DNA of 64,000 nucleotides, taken from contig JAJTTP010000004.1 of the NCBI GenBank assembly GCA_023313575.1, positions 1,054,001-1,118,000 of the forward strand. The letters run 5' to 3'. This DNA is from Eutypella sp. D-1. Taxonomy: Eukaryota; Ascomycota; Sordariomycetes; Xylariales; Diatrypaceae. This document shows positions 1 through 12,057 of the stretch, one piece after another (positions within the stretch are counted from its first letter, which is position 1; every line of letters begins with the position of its first letter). A program made the translations under genes and the position numbers. Under the pieces are notes generated by a model. The model was not told the origin of the DNA. It did no database searches and saw only the letters and a program-made list of their open reading frames with translations.

Positions 1-271
1 CCAATCGTGTATGATCGAGTCGTGGCGCTTAATGGCGGCTATTAGCCTCTGTTGACCCCGGCAATATGGTAAATAGACGCCGTACCTGAGTTAAGACTGT
101 CCGGCGCCTCAAGCTAGGCTTAGTGGCGATGCATCTCAGCCCTTTGCCAAACAACCGGAATACGTGGTTTCGCGTTCAATAAATCCTCTCCCTATTCATT
201 CAAGAGGCGATTGGTGCCCATCATCATTCCCAAAAATTCTCAATTCATAAAAATGCTATAGTTAGTGAATA
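1..271. other. Upstream region of the acid phosphatase gene
   Basis: No coding sequence is visible here; the stretch should hold the promoter and 5' leader of the phosphatase starting at 272. A short upstream ATG at 253 stops after two codons (ATG CTA TAG) and would be a minimal upstream reading frame if transcribed. No convincing TATA box or CACGTG (PHO4/NUC-1 type) element was found. Confidence 0.4.
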
Positions 272-1556
272 ATGTTCTTGTCACTGATCAGCCTTTTGGC
301 CGGTGCAAACCGGGTCAGCAGCGCACTGGTGCCCGGACGCGGCTTTGATAGGATCATCAGCATATGGCTGGAGAATCAGGTAAGTGAACGTATCCTTGTC
401 CTCTGATCGTGCGCTTTTGCTACCGAATATCTGACTAATAGCCTTGGACGCTTGTAGGACTTTGATAAAGTCGTTGCAGAACACCACTTTTCCGAGCTGG
501 CGAAGTTAGGAATCCTACAGACGAGATACTATGCCCACACACATCCGAGTCAACCAAATTATCTAGCCGCAGTCGCAGGCGACTATTGGGGCTTAGACCA
601 CGATGATTTCGTTCGCGTACCGTCGAAGATAGCGACCGTCGTAGATCTCTTGGATGCAAAGGGTATATCATGGGCTGGATACTTCGAAGGCAACCCCAGT
701 CCGGGCTACATGGGTGATTACAGTATGACCGATGACGGGACATGGGATTATGTCAGGAAACATAAGTGAGTCTTCGTGTTTGGTGAGGTGTTGCACAACC
801 AGTTCAAGAGCTCGACTAACACGCGATAGCCCGTTCGTCTCCTATGATTCCATCAACATGAATGGTTCTCGGCTGGCCAATCTTCTTTCATTTGAAGACT
901 TTCGGCGTGATGTTGAGGCTGGAACAGTCCCTCAGTTCGTAATGATGTCGCCTGATATGCTGAACGATGGTCACAATACGACACTTGACTACGCGACCAA
1001 GTGGGCCCACGATTACCTAGAACCCTTACTCGAGGACGACGTCTTCGCCGAAAGGACGCTTATACAACTAACGTACGACGAGACTGAAGACTATGCGGAG
1101 CCTAACCGCATTGTATCTTTGTTGCTGGGCAATGCCGTTTCCGAATCTCAAAAAGGATCGGAGGACGATACATTCTACACGCACTTCTCGATCCTGTCGA
1201 CTGTCGAGCATAATTGGGAGCTGCCGAACCTAGGCAGGTACGATGTGGGCGCGAATGTATTCAAAATCCTCGCAGACGAAACGAAATACGAGAACAAAGA
1301 TCCCCCTAATGTAAAGAGCGTCAACAACTCCGTGTCGTACCCCGGTCCGTTCAACAGAAACCACACAACTAAGCTGTTGGATTACCCGGCACCGAACCTG
1401 CAACTCATCGGGGCTGGAGGACTACCCGTGCTTGATTCTATTCAAGAAGCATGGAAGGATGAAGCGAAGTCTGAAGAGACGCCGTATGACGGCACTGGTA
1501 ACGTCTATGATGGGGACACCCCGCCTTTTTATAAGTCTCAAGCGAAAAACTCATAG
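272..1556 (+). CDS. Secreted acid phosphatase, phosphoesterase family (PhoA-like)
   Basis: Predicted to hydrolyse phosphate monoesters outside the cell or in the wall. Three exons, 272-379, 458-765 and 830-1556, encode 380 residues. Introns are 380-457 (GTAAGT...GTAG) and 766-829 (GTGAGT...ATAG, with CTAAC before the acceptor); both keep the frame. The start gives a hydrophobic leader (MFLSLISLLAGANRVSSA) followed by GRGFDRIISIWLENQDF, typical of fungal acid phosphatases of the phosphoesterase family. Further family motifs are AHTHPSQPNYLAAVAGDYWG after the second splice and FVMMSPDMLNDGHNTT and YDETEDY in exon 3, which carry Asp, Glu and His residues likely to bind metal or take part in catalysis. 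N-glycosylation motifs (NNS, NHT) fit secretion. The length is somewhat below the better known Aspergillus enzymes, but the ends look natural. Phosphate-starvation control is usual for the family; no site for it is visible here. Confidence 0.88.
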
Positions 1557-3594
1557 TGAAGCATTTGCCTCGAGTTGGATCTTAGATATTGACAGGTTTC
1601 TTAATTACCATATAGGTTCCAAGATCGGGATAAGTCGATTATTTGATTGAAGACTCATGTGGGCGGTGGAAGACTTGATCTGAAGCCCTTGAAGAAGGCG
1701 TCCCTCATTCATGTGTGACTCGTATATATTTGATACCGGCTGCCCGAGGCGGAGACAATGAGCCCGTTACTAAGGGCACTAACTTATAAAATATTATGCT
1801 TTTAGATCATCTTGCAGCCGCTAGCCGGATGCTCGATTCGCGGCTCGGCCGAGTGGCAACTCATAAAGTTGCAAGAGGGTTTCAGAACCCTGAGATGGAC
1901 GAAAGGAGATGGGTGCCACTTACGTGGCATGGGTAGCGCGATCGTCGCTCACCATTTACAAATTCGTTACATTACCGCGAACATATCTGATAGGGCGGAG
2001 GGTTTTCCCCAATTACCTTATCAGACTGGCCTTCAGCGGCCCAGTAGTATCGCCACACGCCTGATATGGGCGGCCTCGGTTACTTTTGCCCTTAGAGGTA
2101 GCGTGTCAGCCTCGGCGGCTCCCCGCCTTTCACTTTGCAATTGAGAACTTAGGTACATCAGTCCAATAGCTATACATTGCCACTTCGCCCATTCCGAAGC
2201 TAGATACCTGGTACTATCAATCATCAATTCGAGTCTGCGGGCAAATTCGTATCGTTTGCTTCGTCCTGAATCTATCTCAGATATTATGGTTTAATCTTGA
2301 TTTTTACCAATTTAACGATTAGCTATTGATACGCTCAGCATTGGCCTATAGGTAAAACGAAGTATTGAAACACCAGGATAATGCCCCAGAAACACACAAA
2401 GCATCGCTCGCATTTCAGGGATATATGTCTCTAGGCTTCGGCACTGTTCGTGGGTCTCGGTCCCAAACCACAAGTTATCGCTCATTTGAAGTTTCTACGG
2501 TTTCTTGAGTTCTGGCCTGAGCCAAGTAATTCGCCTCTCAACTAAAAAATTAGGAGAGCAAAGCTTGAGCTTGGTAGTCCTTATCATTCGATTGATTCAC
2601 TTATTCGAGCGTGCGTTGAGATATTTGTTTATTTAAGAACTAGGTTGAACGATGGAATACTCCTGTCAATTAAGCCTGTACTAGAAGGAGAAGATTGAGT
2701 ACCTTATACCAACGCACAGGCTTTAGTTGTGTGATTTGAATGGCAAGAGCATAAATCAGCAACCCGTGCCTTGAGCGACGTCCACCCCGGGAATAGATCT
2801 GCGTCCATGATACTCGAGTACCAGTGGTAGGGTAGGCCGTCCCAGAATGATCTCGCCTCCGATCGCGAACCATCCCGGAATGACAACCTGGACTCAGCCA
2901 TGCTATTATATATTAGCCCGCCTCCCTTCATAATCACATACTATAGTGAAAGCTCTCTATTAAACCGAAAGCAATGGAAACCAAGCCCGGAGGTTGTCAC
3001 CAACCGATAAAGCGTAGTTCACAACTGCCGACTAAACATGTTAAACAAATGGACTTTTTGCCACAGTTGAATCGATCGATGAGCGGCTCGATGAGTGGCA
3101 TGTGTTCCCTGAAGGTAGACTGTATGTACACTGCCGGGTTATGAGGTTACAGTCTCCTTTACTTTATTGGTGGGTGGGTCATGGGGTAGCTAGCCCCCTA
3201 GAACGTCTCGTTACCGAACGAGCACCTAGCAAGACAGAATGTGAAGGGCACGGGCGTTGACCGTCATTTTACTTCTCATTTGGACATAACTATGACTAAA
3301 TTTCTCCCCACACGGGGAAGGATGCTGCGACTCGTCCAACTTGAAGTCTATACTGAAACGATGAACGAAAGCAAGCGAGCGGCCACATTCTAGCAAATAT
3401 CAAGCAAAAACCAGAAATCCAGAAACATAAACAAAGGATGCCGTGCTAACGACTGGATAATATTAAGCTGATCCGTTCAAGCATTCGAAAACGTGACGAA
3501 GCTCACTCGGCCAGACCTAATTAGCAGCTCACCAATTGACGGCTATAGCAGGTTGGATATGATGAGCGGCTTGCTCATCAAAAACCGCAAATGG
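1557..3594. other. Intergenic, between convergent genes
   Basis: The stretch lies between the 3' end of the phosphatase gene and the 3' end of the Zn2Cys6 gene. Short open frames occur on both strands (for example 2704-2937 minus and 1812-2144 plus), but none has a recognisable domain, splice continuity or family resemblance. No repeat or RNA gene was recognised. Confidence 0.5.
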
Positions 3595-6204
3595 TTATTC
3601 GTTCAGATTTCGGGAATGTTCCCCAAATGTGCCTTTAGTTGCCTCGTTGGCCTTCCAGCGCTGAAGAAACCGGTCAAGAGTGTGATACTCGCCCTCCCTT
3701 GGATAGGTGAAGGCTCCGATAGGCCATTTAGATCGGATTTCTCGCCCCATGTGTGCCACATAGGTCGATATATCGCTGACTTTATCAATTTCAGTGAACT
3801 TCCTAATAAGCCGCGAATCTTCTTCATCTGCTGTCTCCATAAGCAGATGCAAGATTGCTTCCGAGACATAAGAGCAGCACCCTTGATCCCATAACCCCTT
3901 GGCACATAGCACCAACGTTGATCTCATAACCTCGTATTCGCGAGAGTTTCTCTCAACATGAGGCATGTCTTCGAGCGCACTGAAAGCTAATAGTGAGAGA
4001 AACTGGGACAGGGTCGGGTCGTACGATTCGAAGCTATGACGAAGGTAGTAGATGCGAACCAGCGTCTCAAGACACCCCTTGGCCTGGGATACGATATTTT
4101 CTGCATTTTCTTCTCCATCTGGGGCGTCGGATCCCACAAATGGTTCGAAGAGACTGATAAGAAGGCAATAGTATTGAATGCTGCCGTCCGTCCGTGTCAG
4201 TGGTGACATCATCTGAACTTCTTAACGGACTTGAACATCCCCTCTCCATGGAGACGGCGCACTTACTGTATCTTGAGGTGACAGGGCAGCACAACATTTC
4301 TGGCTGTCAAGGGCTCAGGCAACTCCTCAAACCATCCACCCAACCTTGCTTTTAGCTCCCAGGCTGATTCGAGTGTTACTTGACTGGGACTTCCTGGCGA
4401 AGACCAAGCTTGTTTTCCAGCGTCGTTCAAAATCACTCGGAATCGAGATATCGCCCCGAAAGCGGCGTCCTGCATGGCGGGGACAGCGTGTTCGGCAAGC
4501 GGGTACTTCAGGAGAACCTCCCCATACAGATCAGACCCGCCGTATATATCCGGTAAGGGGTACGCGGGGGGATCCGTGATGAGGGGCCGCTTGAAGTTGT
4601 GCCATGCAGCAAACCTTCGAGGCCGAAAGGTCAGTATAGACACACTCCAGTAGGAAATATACGTTTAGTTCTCTAGATATCAATGTTGCTGACACACTCA
4701 GCCTCAACAAACCAAGTCGAAAGGTTGACGACTGATAGACCCTGTGCTCATTTATGCTGCCCCCTCTTCCCTTAATTAGATGGTGTGATTGATATTTCCT
4801 AACGACTGATGTATCGATCATCTATGCCGTTGTGACTGCGAAATGTTCTTCTTCTACTTGCAACACACAAGGAGCCCTACGACTAGCTGCACTCCAGTAG
4901 CAAAGAGGATATGGGCAGAGTTGAGACAACTTAACTCACGCTTGCCAGTTGAAAAGACCCCATGCAGTGACAACAGCGACCATGCGCCACTCACTATCGC
5001 CATCCTTAGGGATGGAGAACAAATCTAACGTTTTTGCCATATCTAGGGACATACGCAGATACCACCAGCCAATCTCATCAGTCCCGTTTACGTTCAAGGT
5101 CAGGTTGACTATAGCGGAAGCCTGAACGGTAGTCACGGTCGGAGTGGCGAAATCGAGGTCGAGGAGTCTGCGGGCTTCAGCGAGAAAGCGGTAGCCGAGG
5201 CTGTCGGGCATCCAGTATTGGGCGCGGTCTTTCCTCTTGCGATAGCCATGCTATGGACTGGTCAGCCTTATGTGTTGAATAGCGTACAAGTCTGCTGCTA
5301 TTCACCCAGGCTGCAGCCAGTAAAGCATTTACTAGTGCACGAGAGCAGAAACGGGTCCTTCCGTGGGTCAAGTCCTCGAGAAAGATATTCTTATGGAAAT
5401 ATTGATGGAAGGGGTATTCGGATACGAAATAAATTTCCAGGAGCTCTCGAAGAACGCTATTGTCCGAGCTTACGTTCGTCCAATATGATATGTCGGCATG
5501 CTGCATTCTGAAATCCTCTAATACGGCCGCGTTATAAGGTATGAAGTACAATTTTTCCGAGTCAGTCTCAACGTTCTTGATTACCTCGTCGGAAATGGTC
5601 TGTCGTGGTGAGAGTGTTGATAATTTCTCACATAAAATCGAACGAGTATACGGGTTATGGTGCTTCCCCAACGATAGGGGTATGCCATCAAGATATGGAA
5701 GTTCGTATCGGAGGCGACACTCTGGCTTTAGCGCAAGCTGTATCAGTAGGTCGCTGTCTCTAATAGCCTTCACCATAGATTCAATGTCTGCTCCGGCTCG
5801 GATCCGTTGAAGCACTTGGGCAACTGCGGGTTCTGGTTGGAACCGAAGGATGTCTAAGAACTCTTCGAATGTTTTACGCCCGACCTCGAGATCCGATAAT
5901 CGTCGCTTCTGGGCTTTGAGATGGGTTTCCGTTGGGAGGGTTGTATACTCGCAAGGGAGCTGTCGTTCGACACAGACAGCGCATTGTGGTCGTTCACCGG
6001 TGCACTAGACCCCCGGTCAGTTGATCCGCTGCGACATACTACGGGTTGATATCAAGAGTTGCTAACGCGACTTTTTCGTTTTCGACATGGCCCGCATGCG
6101 GCAACTGTTGTTACTCTTCTGCCCCGATTGTGGATGGAAGGTTCGGCGTCGTTTCGAGAGGTCTGTGCAGGTGTTGGGAGTAGTGGACGGAAGTGTTGCG
6201 ACAT
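3595..6204 (-). CDS. Zn2Cys6 transcription factor, NirA-like, with fungal-specific regulatory domain
   Basis: Nuclear sequence-specific regulator; target pathway unknown. Five exons on the minus strand: 6204-6067, 6004-5306, 5250-4940, 4614-4267 and 4180-3595, giving 693 residues in one continuous frame. The binuclear zinc cluster is complete only after splicing: ACGPCRKRKSR ends exon 1 and CTGERPQCAVCVERQLPC opens exon 2. This places Cys at 37, 40, 47, 54, 57 and 64 (C-x2-C-x6-C-x6-C-x2-C-x6-C). The middle region has the usual landmarks of the NirA/Fungal_trans group: LGYRFLAEARRLLDLD, TTVQASAIVNLTLN, GWWYLRMSLDMAKTLDLF, VTAWGLFNW, then PPAYPLPD and AISRFRVILNDA. Exon 5 opens with IQYYCLLISLFEPF, again typical. 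Intron 1 has the unusual donor GTTAGC; intron 3 (4939-4615) is 325 nt, long for this organism. Similarity to NirA is in architecture only, so a nitrate role is not claimed. Confidence 0.85.
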
Positions 6205-9200
6205 AAGGTATCCAAGATCGACTCAGGAGGCTCGAATTCCCGAACGAAAGCTAATAATGACTTAGGGAGTTCCTGCATGAGCCAAAGGTAGTTGTCACGG
6301 TCTCGGTCGGGTGTCCCTATAGAAGGGGTAAGCCTCTCCCAGGTGGCGAATAGGGGACTTCTCGCTAGGCTAGCAAATGAGTGGGTCGGGCTTTGATTCC
6401 AGCAAACTAACTGCAGCTCGGAAGGCTGCAACCATAGGCGCCGCCCTACCCGAAAGCAGTCCGAAAGCTACAGTACTATATTTCTGCCTCATTTCTATCA
6501 TGGAGATATCGGAGGCTAGTTGTTTCCCTTTACTGCAAACTATCCAGTGAGTCGCATCTTATGGCTGAGCACAGTAGTACATTCAATCTGCACAAACAAG
6601 TTACAGAACCGAAGCTAGTTATATAAGTTGGATTCCCCAAGCATCTGTCGGCACATCCATTCCATTCTTTGTACCATTCATTACCATGCCCCGGTTTTGA
6701 AGCCGCTTTGGAATAAAAACCCCGCTAGACAGGGCTACTTTACGCGAGTGATACCCCTTGTCACTCAGTGGATCTCCTGCTGAGCTTTGTATAGAAAAGC
6801 ACGGAGGTTGGCAAGCTGAGGTACATGGTGTGTGTTTGGAATTTTGTGGTACTGGCCATGGGGGGCTGTTCCTGTGTTTAGAGCCTGAGGGCTTCATCGT
6901 GGTAGCCTGAGGGCCACAGCACTCTCACAAACCCCCAAATTCACACGCATATCTGTGCCAAGATATACTGTGTTCCCTATTGATAGATCAGCAAACCAGC
7001 TTTTCCGTTTCGTGTGAGATACCCGGAAACAACATGCTGATGAACTCAATCTGCAGCACGGGAAGATATGATACATTGCTAATAGAGGGGTTTGTCTCGT
7101 TGCCGGAACGCTGATGATTTCTCTTCCAGGTATTGAGGTTTGCAACACTCAATGGGAATCTTGACTATTTGAATTTTTCTAAACATATGGAGTTTATTTA
7201 GGAGATGGTATGGTAGGCCAATATAGCTTTGTGATTTCTATCAATCCGTGTCTGGTGGTCAGCTAAATATACTAAACATACGGCACTGCTATTGTAAATT
7301 GGTCGTTTATTCTCGGGTACACATGATTATTTCAAACGAGAACAGTCCCCAATCAATGCAATCATCATCCAGCACAGATATTGCACCAGCCAACATACGC
7401 GGTGTAGATATCTCCTCGACTTTCTTTTTTAAGAAGTGTACCCGCCGATATATCCAAATAACCGGACCGGAGTTTTGTACAACTCTAACGCGTTGGGGTT
7501 ATATAGCGATGGAATCATGACAAACAAAGTATTGATACTAGAACCCGAATAAAGGTGATGGGAACCTGCTTATGATATATAGAAGGTTCCTGTCCATTTA
7601 TGTTGACCGGCTCTTCACAACCGAAATTTTAACTGCGTGACACGCAGGTTACCCCGAAAATTACGAGGCGATTGGGCGATGGACTGATGGGAAAACACAC
7701 TATGCCTAGTTTAACCGGAATTACATTTGTGGTAAGCCTTGATTGACGTCAGGCGAGGCTACCATGCTTGAAGCAGGTCGTTTTTTATATGTTGCTGTCA
7801 TGAAAACATCGTTGATAAAGAGAGAGACATATCACAGGCTGACAGGGTAACCGATGACGAACGAACTGGCGGGTTGCGTCAGGGGTTGCTCCGTCCCTGT
7901 AAGCTTGTTTTCTTTCTTTTTTTCTCTCTCTCCATTTCTACAGCATTTCTGGTTGGACCCATTCCACTCTAATTAATCTCGGCTGTATACTTCCGAGGAC
8001 CACAAACCATTCTCCAGCGATCAAAACACAGCAGAATTTTAAAGACTAGGTGGGTTGTCCTGCCAAATTGCGTTCCAAGCCAACGCACGAATTAACCTTT
8101 GCTTTTGGGGGGTTGGGGGGGAGGGATAATCGAGATTCTAAGGAAGCATACAACAGGAAGCCACTCTTACTTGTCTTGTCGTGACAGCTCGTCAGCTGCC
8201 TGGTTGCCTGGGTCTTACTTGGCCGATGGTCCTCGGGTGTATGTATCCGTGTTACATGCCTAGAAGTATTTAGTGCCAATGTAGGCATCAACACTACCTG
8301 CCTACTATTACGACATATCAAATCTCGTGAAATTTTAATGCCGAGGCGCAACATCTGCTCCGCTTAATTTTTGAATGTCGAAACGGATAGTTATTACCAT
8401 ATGGAGATTCCACAGTAGGTATAAGTTATGACACAACCCCTGATTTCTGCCGCACACATTGTCATGGTCCATGGAAGCTTCATGGGAATATCACCGCGTT
8501 GGGAATAAAACAATGACATGTATAGAACGGGAATCGTATAGTACTGTTATAAATAACAGAAGGATCACTAGCTACAGGCTGGGCAATCCCCTACTTATAT
8601 ACCCTCACGATCACCGGTCTTAAGGTCTCAAGATCCACTCTATCAGATCCTCCCTACTATATGATAACTCCACATAAGTGAGGCTCAACTGACTGTGACA
8701 AGTAGTGTGTGGTCCGCGGTATTTAATTAACTGCCCGGATGGCTTTTCGTTAGTGCTGGCAACCATTTAAGATATGTCTAGAAGTGCACGATAATCAATA
8801 ATTAGTTCCCACCGGGAGTCTCGAAACAGTCATAATATGCGCCAACGAATCGGTCATTCATTTTTGGCAGATGGGCATCTGTAACCCATCCAGGATCACG
8901 ACGGCCAACGAAGCAATGGCTGTGTCCAGCTCTAAACATCTACTCTTACAAAATTCTGCTTGATATATATTAACGCAGTTAATTATGTCAAGAAAGAGCC
9001 ATTATCAATAGTAATTACACATCATCGATCTCGTCCAAGTTCCAGCCATGAGCCTAGCTGCCTAGTCGGTTAGAACTGAGCCGGAAGAAAGCTTTGAATA
9101 ATTAGGCGTAGGGCAACTTGATGCAGATATACATGATAGGTAATGATCCCATGCCCCACAACTTTACACAAACAACACTTGACATGCCTCTCTGGTTAAG

Positions 9201-9726
9201 ATTATTATTTGGCCGTGTAATAAGTCTAACCGGAGCAATATTGACAGGACTAATTGTCGCTATTAATGCGTAGAGACGTTGGACATCCACGGCCTATCCC
9301 CGTTGTTTCCAATGAATTAGGCTCGAAATAGTGAAAATTTGATACAGAGTAATTAGGAGACAGTGGCTGGAAGGTCACTTGTGGCCAAAAAGTACTATGG
9401 GTATAAATTTATTGTGCATTGAACCACTCCGAGTATAAGAGGTCTTGGAATCGAACGCCAGACGCCACACCCCTGTTTAAACTTGTGGACTTGTTTCGTC
9501 AGATAGAAAGAGGCTAGGGTCGAACTAGTACTTTTGCCGGATGTCTCACAGTAATAGCAGTAATGCTTTTTATAACATGGGTCAACGTGGCGGCGGATAA
9601 TGTTTTCCTGCTATACTGAACTATCGAGAGTTGTAACGATAGCAATGCAATTGACATATTAACTGCGTCAGAGGGATATCGAAGAACAGCTAGGATATTA
9701 TGTGGCAGACAAGTAGAGGAGCTGCT
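6205..9726. other. About 3.5 kb without a supported gene
   Basis: The stretch contains the 5' leader and promoter of the Zn2Cys6 gene on its left and the 3' flank of the monooxygenase on its right. An open minus-strand frame at 6431-6111 overlaps the regulator's first exon in another frame and looks like leader sequence. Other frames (6619-6897, 6894-7148, 7248-7520, 8046-8354) lack any family signature and have no good splice partners. Pyrimidine tracts occur near 7905-7935. No repeats longer than a few bases were noticed. Confidence 0.45.
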
Positions 9727-11009
9727 CTATTGACATTGAGAATAGTATGGTGCAGAGACCCCAACACATTTGAGACCATCCTGTGGCTGTTAGCATCCTA
9801 ACCTTCAATAGATCGACAATTCCAGAGGTAGACTTACCGCGCACACAGTACAACCAGTGTAGCCGTCGCCGCCACATTGCTGGTATCTCTGCTGAGAGCA
9901 TCCGGAACCACCGCCGGGACTACCAGGGCTAGTAGCAATCGGGCCAGGGAGGACCGTGCCGGTAGGGCCCTTACCCGCATTACATGTCGCCGCACACCCA
10001 GAGCACTTCGAGCCAGCCTGCTTGGTGGTTCCGCCCGGAACGACTGCAGGGCCGGGGTTGACCTAGAAGTTGTCAGTTCAGAGCATTGACAGCGGCGGTA
10101 ACATGTGCTCCTGTGTCCAATGCTTACATAGTTGCTGACTTTGCTGTGGATGTTGATGAGAATACCTGGGTCGCTCGCTTTGTGCGCTCCCGGAAACGAG
10201 ACGCCGGCAGGCACGGATCCCGACCCACCATCTACGGTGATTTGATAGCATGATATGTAGAACTGGGCACCTCCCGAGCCGCCAGCCGTGTGAAGCGCGA
10301 TAACTTCGGCGCGGAGAAGGTAGTCACTTCGAAGAATCACGTGTTAGTATGGGGTAGGGCCTATGAGAATTGTCGAAATACATGTACGCTTAGGACTCGA
10401 AGAACTGAAAGAACAGGAGCAGGAAGGGGGTAAGCTTATCTACGGAGCTTATATACACTCACCCTGAAGGCGTGTCTTTGGGAATGGGAACGTCCATCTT
10501 GCCGCAGCAAGCGTTGAGATCATTCGTACCCCAATCATCGCCATCTCCAACGGAACCTTTGGCAGCCCAGGAGTCCGCAAAAATCTTGTACCAGGGTGCC
10601 GATCCATCAGCGGAAGACGCATTTGCGACCTTACTGAGGTAGACGTTCACCGGACCATAGTGAGCGCCGCCAATGGCCTCGTTACCGCAAGCGCGGTCTC
10701 CCGGTTGCTAGTTTGGAGTAAGCCATCATACAAGTGCGTTGAAAGTCGTTATGGCCTTACTTGGTGCATCTCGATAGTCACCGTCGAGCCTGCCTTCACG
10801 GGGCACTTCCCAGAGACACCCCGAGTTCCACCAGCATTGCATCGTATGTCAGCACTGCTGACACTGGTGACAGGAGTGTTGCTTGGTGGCATTCTGATGC
10901 ATTGAGATTGAAAATCGACACCGTCTACCCATAGCTGCTGGAACGTGGCATGTGCCGTGACGTTCGCCGCGGCGGTAGCCGTAAGTACGAGGTATGATAG
11001 GGATCTCAT
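9727..11009 (-). CDS. AA9 lytic polysaccharide monooxygenase with C-terminal CBM1
   Basis: Secreted copper enzyme that cleaves cellulose or related glucans oxidatively. Five exons, 11009-10761, 10707-10463, 10326-10128, 10062-9838 and 9780-9727, encode 323 residues. The signal peptide should be cut after residue 19 (ANVTA/HATFQQLW), which exposes the obligatory N-terminal His (H20). The second copper His lies in IGGAHYGPVNVYLSKV (H99), preceded by HQQPGDRACGNEA; LHTAGGSGGAQFYISCYQI supplies the conserved His and the axial Tyr region (about 177-188). A Gly/Ser/Pro-rich linker leads to a CBM1 (about 288-323) with RYQQCGG, GYTGCTVC and APYYSQCQ, so three tyrosines could form the flat binding face. 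All four introns have GT-AG ends; intron 4 splits the CBM1. Upstream is a GGCTAA box with CCAAT boxes. Substrate specificity and regioselectivity cannot be read from the sequence. Confidence 0.95.
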
Positions 11010-11235
11010 GATGTGCTGATCAGTTACTCAAGATGTTCAGGCGCAGATCTCAGCAGTGCAGAGTACCAAGTCCCGGTGAAAGAGATCGACAAACCGGGCA
11101 CGCGGGTTCGCAAGGGTTTATCTATCCTTCAGCGGGTCAGTGCCGGCCACGACGAAGGCTCACGTCGTTCCGTGCCCCTGGATTTGGAAAGGATTCATCT
11201 ATGGAGAGTGAGGAGTCGTAAACCAAACTCCTCTC

Positions 11236-11487
11236 ATTGGCTATAACCCCATGGGGCCCCGGATAAAGTCATTGGACATGTCATGTGAAGATGGCTGTCA
11301 TCGCACCCCATGACCGTTCTAGATTCCCCAGAGACAGGTGCATGGTACAGTGATGAACTATTAATAACCATCCCGAATCAATCTCGGCAACTTCAAAGAA
11401 GAGGGTTGATAACATAAAAATATTTGGAAAGGATTAGTAGGAATGGGACTGCAAGTGTAAAGTTATGCCTACTATTGGCTAAATTGG
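11236..11487 (-). promoter_or_regulatory. Candidate XlnR, CCAAT and CreA sites upstream of the AA9 gene
   Basis: Within about 480 bp upstream of the monooxygenase start there is a GGCTAA hexamer on the plus strand (11477-11482), matching the XlnR consensus GGCTAR. CCAAT boxes, read on the minus strand, lie at 11236-11240, 11474-11478 and 11483-11487. CCGGGG (minus-strand reading of 11257-11262) fits the CreA/CRE1 consensus SYGGRG and sits inside a GC palindrome. Such sites occur by chance; their clustering before a plant-biomass gene is the only support. Confidence 0.4.
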
Positions 11488-11667
11488 CTTCCGTTCCTAT
11501 GACTTGTTTCCCGATGGGTACCACTTCGTACTAACAAAGCTTCTGCTTAAAATTCCTTCACAGATTCGGCACCGCACCCTCTACCATTTCAAACTATCGT
11601 ACACCAATTGGTGTGGAGCAGATAGAGGACACATGACCATGACAGGCCTTGATCGTGAAGCAGGTCG

Positions 11668-12057
11668 CTACCGATCGCTCGCCCCATAGCCCATACCGAT
11701 CTTCCACCATGTGGTCAACCCCTTCCGACTCATAGTCTCTCCAAACTCAGTGACCGATACAACCTCTTTGAATCCGGAGTTTCTTACCCCCTCGTCGACC
11801 TTGACTGGGTGGGAAGAGGGCTTTTGCGGGCACTGGAAATCCTTGTACCGAAGACCCTGGACGGCACTAACCCAATCGGCGACGCTCCCTTCGTCGGGAC
11901 CCTCAGCGTACATGATACCCGGACATCCACCGCTCCGGATCAATACGAATGGGACTGCATATTGTTCAGCTGCCTTTTTGACGCGCTGAAGCTTCTTACG
12001 GTTGGTGATATGATGGGTCCGGATGAGAGCGATGAATAGAGTGGCAGTCCGGCTCAT
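11668..12057 (-). CDS. Small Prp3 C-terminal/DUF1115-like protein (RWDD2 type)
   Basis: A single-exon gene for 129 residues. The N-terminal half reads FIALIRTHHITNRKKLQRVK, then PFVLIRSGGCPGIMYAEGPD, then WVSAVQGLRYKDFQ. This is the pattern of the small domain found at the C-terminus of splicing factor Prp3 and in RWDD2-like proteins, where a free-standing fungal version exists. The second half (KEVVSVTEFGETMSRKGLTTWW) carries the conserved closing segment. Function is unknown. The start is the first in-frame ATG and leaves a 456-bp divergent promoter shared with the DUF2470 gene. Its 3' end lies about 660 bp before the monooxygenase start on the same strand, so the AA9 promoter lies between them. 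Confidence 0.7.
   Translation of the reverse strand: MSRTATLFIALIRTHHITNRKKLQRVKKAAEQYAVPFVLIRSGGCPGIMYAEGPDEGSVADWVSAVQGLRYKDFQCPQKPSSHPVKVDEGVRNSGFKEVVSVTEFGETMSRKGLTTWWKIGMGYGASDR

Noticed and set aside
6111..6431. Minus-strand 106-codon open frame overlapping exon 1 of the NirA-like gene
   Set aside because: It is in a different frame from the zinc cluster, stops before it and has no domain; I treat it as leader sequence.
9430..9475. tRNA-like GTTCGATTCC sequence (minus strand)
   Set aside because: The neighbouring bases cannot form the T-arm, and no acceptor or anticodon arm was found.
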